A stretch of DNA of 64,000 bases from Nothopassalora personata (lineage: Eukaryota; Ascomycota; Dothideomycetes; Mycosphaerellales; Mycosphaerellaceae): positions 1,240,001 to 1,304,000 of the forward strand of contig CM066298.1 of assembly GCA_033816765.1 (NCBI GenBank), given 5' to 3'. Below are positions 57,195-64,000 of the stretch, in pieces. The notes under the pieces are model-generated. The model had not been told where the DNA came from and made no database searches. It was given only the letters and a program-made list of their open reading frames with translations. Within the stretch, counting starts at the first letter, position 1. The number at the start of each line of letters is the position of its first letter. A program made the position numbers and the translations under genes.

Positions 57195-57599
57195 ACTTTA
57201 GTATTAGTAGCTACTAGTAGTCTTATTATAGGTTTAAAGTCTAACTTACTAATTAAGCTTAAGAGGACTATAAGACTAATAAAAGCTTTTCTACTATATA
57301 AGACTTTACCTTTAGAAATTACCTAATCTTATTCTTTGTTAGTATAACCGTTACAATTTAATATACTAAGTAACTATATACTATTATTACCTAAGTAGTA
57401 GTTAATAAAGTTCTAAAAATACTTCTTCTGCTATTTAGTACGCTAATTCTTTAGTAGACGCTTACTTAGATTAAGTATTATATAACCTAAGATTACTATA
57501 GTATTTATCCTTAGGCTTACTAGTAATATTCTTATATCTAGTTAGTCTATTCTTATTTATTATTATTATTAGGCATGTTATCCTTCTTATCCTATATAT

Positions 57600-59280
57600 A
57601 GGATTTTATCTCTCTACCTATCTCCTTATTACTTAGTAGCTTAGACCGCGAACGATGCTATTAATGCCTTAGCTACTTATATAGGTAACGATACCCTTAA
57701 GGTTAGCAAGTCGGAATACTACTATAGCGACCGAGACAAGTTCGATACTTAGGTTTCCTAGATAGATATGTACTTCTTATTTAACTCTATGCCTAAGAAC
57801 CTTAAGCCTATCTTTACTACTACCTTTTTAAGAGGACGAGTACAACATTAGGTTAAACTATTCCTTAGGAAATACCTAGACAGTAACGGAGAAAACAATG
57901 CCGACGGAATCTTTAGGTTATATAACTATCTTAAGTATGCTATAAAGAGCGTCTTTAGTGTCTCTAATAAGATTGCTACTGCCGTTCGTGTTATTTAGCA
58001 TTTAACCTAGAAGATATCTACTGCCGAATATACTACTAAATTCTAGGAATACGCGTAACTTACCGATTAGGACGACGAAGCACTTTAAGTTATATACCGG
58101 AGAGGACTAAAAGAGTATATTAAGGACGAGTTAATAAGGGACGGTTAGAAGATCGATAGCTTAGGCGACCTCGTTAGAGTTACGATTAATCTTAACGATA
58201 AGCTCTACGAAAGAGCTATAGAACGACGATACGACTCTAAGGTATCCGGAAAGGCTAGATATATACTAGGCTACAACAACCGTAATAGAGGCTTCTACGA
58301 CAACTATAACAATAAGCCTAGGGACAAACCGTACTACGGACTATAGCTAATAGAGCTCGACGTTACCGAGAAAGGTCGTAAGATTAGGAATAGTAACGGG
58401 AATAGAGCATCCCGGAGTTCGAAAGAAACACGAACTTACTATAGATATAGCAAACCTAGCTACCTAGTAAGGAACTACTACGGTAAGAATATAGTACGCC
58501 GCGAATAGTTTAATATAATACAACCCCGAACTAGTAAATCTAAGAGTAGCGTTAGATCTCGAGGAGATACCGACTATACTCGAAGAGTAAGGGAGAGAGC
58601 TAGTAATAGAAGCACGACGCCTCTCCTAGACCCCTTAGAAGGACGAGGAGGATACTATAGGTAGCAAATAGTAGTTATTCTATTTAATACGAAAAACTAA
58701 CTACGACAGTTTAATATAATAGTACGAAGAGTTAACTACGAGATCGAATTCAAATCTCGAAATAGTTATACAAGCCTTTATTAGCGATTCTGTTACTAAG
58801 ACTCGTGTTAGGTTTACTACGCCGTAAAATTAGGCGTAGGGTATTAGCCTTAGTAACTAAGAGAAACCCTAGGAGTAACGTATAGACAAAACGCTACGCT
58901 CCGAGAAGTAGATATCGACGAATCCTACTTTAACGATAATAGAAGCGATAAAGAAAACCAAGACCTAGGATAGAACGGATCGTAGTTACCGGAACTATAG
59001 GAAGAAAGTTAAGAAACTACCGGGCTAGATACTATTAAGGAAGATTAGGATCCGGAAGAATTAAGCGAAGAAGATTCCTCTAAAGGAGAAGAGAGCGACA
59101 CTAACGATAATAATAAATAACTAACCTTTACGATTAATGTACCTAAGAAATTATATAATATAATCGTACACCTATAAAGAAGGCACGAAGAATTTCTACC
59201 TAAGATAGGCGGATAAAGAATACTATACTCTATTAAGTTTAATAAGACACTCGATACCCTACGAGGCATAGCCTAGGGAT
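57600..59280 (+). pseudogene. gypsy-type gag relic
   Basis: A long plus-strand frame with mainly TAG stops has the retrotransposon gag domain: KVSKSEYYYSDRDKFDT, then MYFLFNSMPKNLKPIFTTTF, then LVRVTINLNDKLYERAIERR. Near 58,435 is a mutated zinc knuckle, YYRYSKPSYLVRNYYGKN, where each Tyr or Ser takes the place of a Cys, Gly or His. The tail is acidic (EELSEEDSSKGEE near 59,060). No pol follows, because the foldback element interrupts at 59,289. Confidence 0.72.
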
Positions 59281-59288
59281 ACCTACTA

Positions 59289-60193
59289 ATGTCTACTAAC
59301 TACCCTATATAGGCCTGTCTAAGTTATAGTAGTATAGAGCGGCGCTTATATAAGTAGGGGTATTTGCCGGTTCCGGGACCGTAAAATTAGGTTACGTAAC
59401 GAGCAGCGTAGTAGCTAGATAAATAAGAGGATTAGCGGACTTAAAACCCTATACCCTCTACTCGAGAGGTATAAATTGAATTGTTTCCTTAATGCTACGC
59501 TTATAATGCTTAACTACGTAGTATATATCTTAATAGCTATACTAGGTCCTACTAGCTTACCTAAATGTCTAATTAAACCTAAATGAAATTAGGGCAAGTT
59601 AGACCTAAGGGACCCCCTCTAAACCTAAGGTCAACACAACCTATTAGTCGTTAATACTAGTAGGCCCTAGGATTGCCTAACATCTTATATGTTAAGCTAA
59701 ATAATAGGGTGAGCTATTATACTACTATAAGACTACCTTAGCTTATAGCGACTAACTGCGCTACCTATAGTGCCCGGGCTTACTACTTTAGAACCTAAGG
59801 ACAGGTTTGTAATAGGGAAGGATATATTAACGACTAATAGGTTATGTTAACCTTAGGTTTAGAGGGGGTCCCTTAGGTCTAACTTGCCCTAATTTCATTT
59901 AGGTTTGATTAGACATTTAGGTAAGCTAGTAGGACCTAGTATAGCTGTTAAGATATATACTACGTAGCTAAGCATTGTAAGCGTAGCATTAAGGCAACAA
60001 TTCAATTTATACCTCTCGAGTAGAGGGCATAGGGGTTTAGGTCCGCTAATCCTCTTGTTTTATCTAGCTACTGCGCTACTCGTCACGTGACCTAATTTCC
60101 CGGTCCCGGGACCGGCAAATATCCCTGCTTACGTAAGCACCGCTCTATACTACCATAACTCGGATAGGCCTACATAGGGTAGTTAGTAGACAT
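59289..60193. mobile_element. foldback/long-TIR element, 905 bp
   Basis: Two arms of about 350 bp are inverted copies of each other: the left starts ATGTCTACTAACTACCCTAT, and the right arm reads the same on the other strand. The arms share blocks such as TATTTGCCGG, ACTCGAGAGGTATAAATTG and AAATTAGGGCAAGTTAGACC. They enclose about 190 bp of unique sequence. TA flanks both ends, consistent with Tc1/mariner-like target choice, though TA is frequent here. The left arm is more eroded than the right. No coding sequence. Confidence 0.82.
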
Positions 60194-60195
60194 TA

Positions 60196-60560
60196 TTTTA
60201 GTAGTTAATAAGGGGGGATATTAAGTTTACACCCGGTAGCGTTATTAGCGCTAGTTTATAAGGTTAAAATCACGGTTTAAGGTCTAAGGTTCACGGTTAA
60301 GGTTATTACTTAAGGTTAAGGTTTAAGGTTAAGGTTTACGGTTAAGGTCGACTAAGGTCGAAAACACTTAAGGTCTAAGGTATTTAGTAACAATTACGCT
60401 TATAAGGTCCTATTAAGTAACAACTAGTATTAGCACATTCTAAAGTAAGCACTACGTAACAATAGATACGGCTACATTACTAGAAAAACCTAGTACCTTT
60501 ACCGACATAGGTAGAGGCTACAAACAGCCTATAAAACCCACGAAAATAGAAGGGGTCTAT
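60196..60560. other. eroded repeat DNA with AAGGTT/TTAAGG array
   Basis: A purine-rich AATAAGGGGGGAT at 60,207-60,219 could be a polypurine tract. From about 60,258 to 60,385 short AAGGTT(T)A units recur in degenerate tandem. No gene. Confidence 0.5.
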
Positions 60561-60569
60561 AGGGGTTCT

Positions 60570-60993
60570 ATCCCTTATAAGGGGATAGAGGAATCGGAGG
60601 AAGGAGAAACACCTAAATCTAGTAAAGAAGGGAGAAGCGGAACTAGCGCCGCTAAATTAGGTATAGGTGTAGGAACGAACAGCACAATTAGAATAGATAC
60701 TATAACTGCCCTCTTTAGACGATTAGTAGTAGCAATAGAAAACGCTAGCCCTCGCTTTCTACCTCTAGGAGGTGCTAAGAATCCGTTCTTTAATAGCACT
60801 AATGCTACTAAGTTCTAGGAGCGGTTTAGTAACCTAATAGACTAGTATCTGCCTCGGGTATCTATTAAGAAGGATAATTTCTAGGGTAGTTTTAAGCGCA
60901 ATTGCAAAACTACTATCCGGCGCGTAGTTATAAGGCTGCCTAGGTAGCTTACTAATAAGGCACGTTTTAGGAGGGCGTTCTTATTAGAGTTCT
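60570..60993 (+). pseudogene. second gag-like relic, cut by copia A copy 2
   Basis: An open frame with TAG only: Glu/Ser-rich start, then PRFLPLGGAKNPFFNSTNAT, KF(TAG)ERFSNLID, KRNCKTTIRRVVIRLP and RRAFLLEFL. It resembles gag-type proteins of fungal LTR elements. The copia A LTR begins inside it at 60,994. Confidence 0.55.
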
Positions 60994-61240
60994 TATTAAG
61001 TTAAGACCTTATAGGATACGTAGTTAGTAGCGGAGTAGAGTAAGAGATCAATCTTCAACTAGCTAATAGCTATAGGGCATGTAGTAATATATTAGGAACT
61101 AATGCGTTAATTGTGTTAGATGTCTATCTAAGCTAAAGGGGAGAGAAGGTGTCTTCCGACAAGCTAAGTCATCGTAGATGCCTTAGGCTATTAGATTATA
61201 ACCTAACTATTAGCTCCCCTTAAGATGCTACATCTTAACA
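60994..61240 (-). repeat. copia A LTR, copy 2
   Basis: 247 bp, the same length as both LTRs of the first copy, ending TTAACA next to the purine-rich tract GAGGAG on the minus strand. Confidence 0.9.
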
Positions 61241-61299
61241 CTCCTACTTATCTTACATAGGAGGTCACAGTCTGCTCTTCTCCTGTTAGTAGTATTTAG

Positions 61300-64000
61300 A
61301 CCTCTATAATAGGTTAAGCTAGCTTATAAACCTCTAAAAGTGTAGACTAGTCTTTAGCTTTATAAACCTATCTACAACTATCTTAGATATTAGGGTGTAC
61401 TTAATAGTAATAAGCCTTTTCTACTAAAGTTTCCTAACAGCATTGTACGTAATGTTAATATGCTTTAACTTGTTATAAACATATGCATCCCTTACTAGGG
61501 TAAGGGTAGCTTAGTTATTACCTCTTAATTAGACTAGTCTTAAGCTTAATATAGTCTCCTAGTTTCTAGTAATCCTTAGTTAATAGGAACAGTCTCCTAC
61601 TAACTCTAGACAGTCTATCTCCCTTAGCAGTAAAGCTAGGAATTAGGATTGCTTTACACATGTATTTATAGCTATGTATTTAGCTTCTATTGTGGATGTT
61701 GCTATAGACTTTTGCTTCTTGCTTATCTAGGAGACTAGTGCCCTATAGAGGAAGAAGACATACCTAAGGATAGAGACTCTGTCTACTTTGTCTATTGCAT
61801 AATTAGAGTTATAGTATCTAACTAGGCATCCTTCTCTATGCCTAGAGAAGACAAGGCTAAGATTAGGATATAACCTTAGATATCTTGTAATCTTCTTCAA
61901 AGCCTTTATATAGTAGGTAGATAGGTTACTTACAAATAAGCTTATCCTTCCTAGGGCAAAAGCAATGTCTAGCCTTATAATTGTTACTAGCTACATCTAT
62001 GTACTATTAATACTCTAGTACTCTACCTTGTTACACCTCTTATCTATGTAGCTTAAAGGTTTAAGAGCCTTATAGCTGTCTATAGGTAAGTGTGTAGGTG
62101 CTGCCTTCTTATAGTTTATCCCTATCTTAGTAAGGTTGTCCCTAACAAAGTGTCCCTAGTTAAGTTTTAGGATTCCTCTCCTCCTGTCCCTTATAACTCT
62201 TATACTAAGGATCTTTTTAGGTTTACTAAGATCTTTAATCTTAAAGACTTTGCTAAGTTCTCTTTTAAACTAGAGAACATCTGTTAACTTTAGTGCAGCA
62301 ATTAGAATATTATCTATATATATAAGAATTATAATTTCTTTTTCCTTGTGAATAAGTAGGCATAGATTTACCTCTAACTATATAAATCCAATCTCTCTAA
62401 GCTTTAACATATAGAGTTAATTCTAATCTCTAGCTACTTACTTAAGTCTATATAAGCTTTTAAGGATCTTGAACACTATATTTAGTAGAAGCTTAACTCC
62501 TAGTAGTAGTAATATAAAGATGTCTTTATAGAGGGTGCTTTCTATAAACGTATTGTTTATATCTACTTAGTAAAGATAGAGATCCTTCTTATATATAATA
62601 GCTATAAATACCCTAAGGGTGTCCTATCTAACTATAGGCGCAAATGTCTCTATAAAGTTAATACTAAACTTCTATAAAAAGCCCCTTATAACTAGCCTAG
62701 CCTTGAACTTTTTAATGGCTCTACTAATGCTTCTTTTAACATTAAAGACCTATCTTAACGTAACTAAGTTTGCTCCTTTTAGTAGAATAGCATTCTCCTA
62801 GGTGTTGTTACTCTATAGAGCATCTAGCTCCTTCTAGATTGCTTCCTTCTAAAGGTGTCCCTATTTCTTGTTATTTATAGCATCCTTGTAGGACTTTAGA
62901 ATTAGGATCTCTTACTTATATACAATGACTTCTATAGTTGCTATAAAGGCTATCTCCTTAACTTCTTCTAGGAATTTACTATCCTATAGTACTAAATCAT
63001 CTACTAATTGCATAGCTGTAAAGAAAGCTTAGTAGTAAGCAGCAAGGTTCTCTAAGAGGTCTATTGCTTCTCCTACTTTAGTAGCTAGTTTAGGTATAGG
63101 GACTATAGATCTTAGGGCTTTCTGTTTCTATTTATACCCCTTAACATTATAGTTAGCCCTCCTCTTACTAAGGGATAATCTAAGAGTAGTTACTTATGTC
63201 CTAGTAACATTCTTTTCCTAGAGATCTAGTAAGCTTATCTTAATTAGCTTATCGATTTTCTAAAATTCCCCTATATTCTTTAGAGGCTAGGGAAGTTATA
63301 TAAACAGCTTTCTTAGCTAGGCTGTTACTAGGCTACTCTACTAAATGATTGAATAGTAAATAGGTTACTCTAAGGATATGTCCTTCCTTAGCCTCCCTAA
63401 GGGTCTCCTAGCTAGTGTATTGCTTAATAGATTCAATTTTGTAACATTGAGATCTATATTACCTCTAGGTTAGTCCTTAAAGAAGTCTATATATGTGTAT
63501 TGTTTAACAGCTTTTATGTCTAGTTCCTAAAAGAGCTAGGCCTTAGCTGTGTTTTTAACGTATCTAACAAACACTGCTTCTTTGCCTCTATTTATTAGTT
63601 TATTACTTCTTGCCTATTAAGGCTAGGATCTTGTGTCTATATAGACAATAGCTTTGTATCCCTAAACCTTTAAATAGTTAATAGTTGGCTTAATACTATT
63701 AAAGGCTTTATCTAGTAAAACCTTGAACCTATTATAGTCTAGACTATTTAGTAGTTTGTTCCTTATGTAGGTTTAGGCTTCTAGTGCTTTAGGCTAGAAT
63801 TTAATTAGCATCTTAGCCTCTTTAAGCATTGCCCTTATAGAGTCTTCTAAGGTTTGTATTAACCTTTTAACTAGTCCATTTTAGAGCGAGTTGTATGCCT
63901 TAGTATGCTCTAGCCTAATTCCTAAATCCTTCTCCTACTGCTTAACTAATGTAATAAGTTCCCTTGTATTATTAAGCCTAACTGCTTTTAACTATACTAA
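61300..64000 (-). pseudogene. copia A copy 2 pol, eroded
   Basis: Minus-strand sequence gives the same RNase H (STIEAKYIA near 61,690), RT and integrase regions as copy 1, with similar TAG interruptions and a few private changes. It is not translatable. Integrase continues past the window edge. Confidence 0.83.

Larger units (their letters stand above)
60994..64000 (-). mobile_element. copia A, second copy, minus strand, runs off the window
   Basis: The 247-bp LTR at 60,994-61,240 is the reverse complement of the copia A LTR and is the 3' LTR of a minus-strand element. The internal region 61,241-64,000 matches the 3' half of the first copy in reverse order, RNase H, RT and integrase. For example, the stretch around 62,619-62,801 mirrors 22,402-22,584. 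The 5' end lies beyond 64,000. Confidence 0.9.

Noticed and set aside
22402..62801. Two near-identical 60-residue frames at 22,402-22,584 (-) and 62,619-62,801 (+)
   Set aside because: They are antisense shadows of the copia A reverse transcriptase, which explains why they match.

Overview
The window looks like a chromosome piece from a filamentous ascomycete. A Dothideomycete-like fungus is plausible but not proven. The supporting signs are short spliceosomal introns of about 47 to 160 bases with GT..AG ends, a fungal-only gene set (Alt a 1-like secreted protein, AspE-like septin, HET-domain relic, PF11951-type transcription-factor relic), and two blocks of LTR retrotransposons eroded in the manner of repeat-induced point mutation (RIP).

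Layout. 1-11,670 is normal-composition DNA: a cut-off transporter N-terminus, an acidic nuclear-type protein, the LYR protein Isd11, two decayed metabolic gene relics, an Alt a 1-like secreted protein, then a long stretch without a clear gene. 11,947-34,212 is a 22.3 kb nested transposon stack that appears to split a small two-exon host gene. Target-site duplications give the order of insertion: a minus-strand Ty1/copia element (175-bp LTRs), then a Ty3/gypsy chromovirus inside it (196-bp LTRs, present as a partial dimer with three LTRs), then a younger Ty1/copia inside the chromovirus (247-bp LTRs), plus two solo LTRs of a fourth family.

34,300-56,130 is gene-rich again: a RING protein, a transcription-factor gene broken by a 611-bp hAT-type MITE, a GNAT acetyltransferase, a mitochondrial-type cytochrome b5 reductase, a HET pseudogene, an AspE-like septin, SDR and carboxylesterase pseudogenes, a CPSF6-like RNA-binding protein, a small unknown protein, molybdopterin synthase MoaE, and a zinc-binding coiled-coil protein. 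56,130-64,000 is a second eroded block: gag relics, a 905-bp foldback element, and a second copy of the 247-bp-LTR copia on the minus strand that runs off the window.

The intact genes are mostly unrelated housekeeping functions (Fe-S cluster assembly, molybdenum cofactor, redox, RNA processing, septin cytoskeleton). The broken genes are mostly accessory classes (AMP-dependent ligase, acyltransferase, transcription factor, HET, SDR, carboxylesterase). This suggests loss of accessory functions around transposon-rich DNA. The most unusual signals are two unexplained long eroded reading frames inside the stack, one downstream of the chromodomain and one running antisense inside the outer copia. 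A further unusual signal is the nearly complete loss of CpA/TpG in the repeats with CpG retained. No tRNA, rRNA or CRISPR was found by eye.
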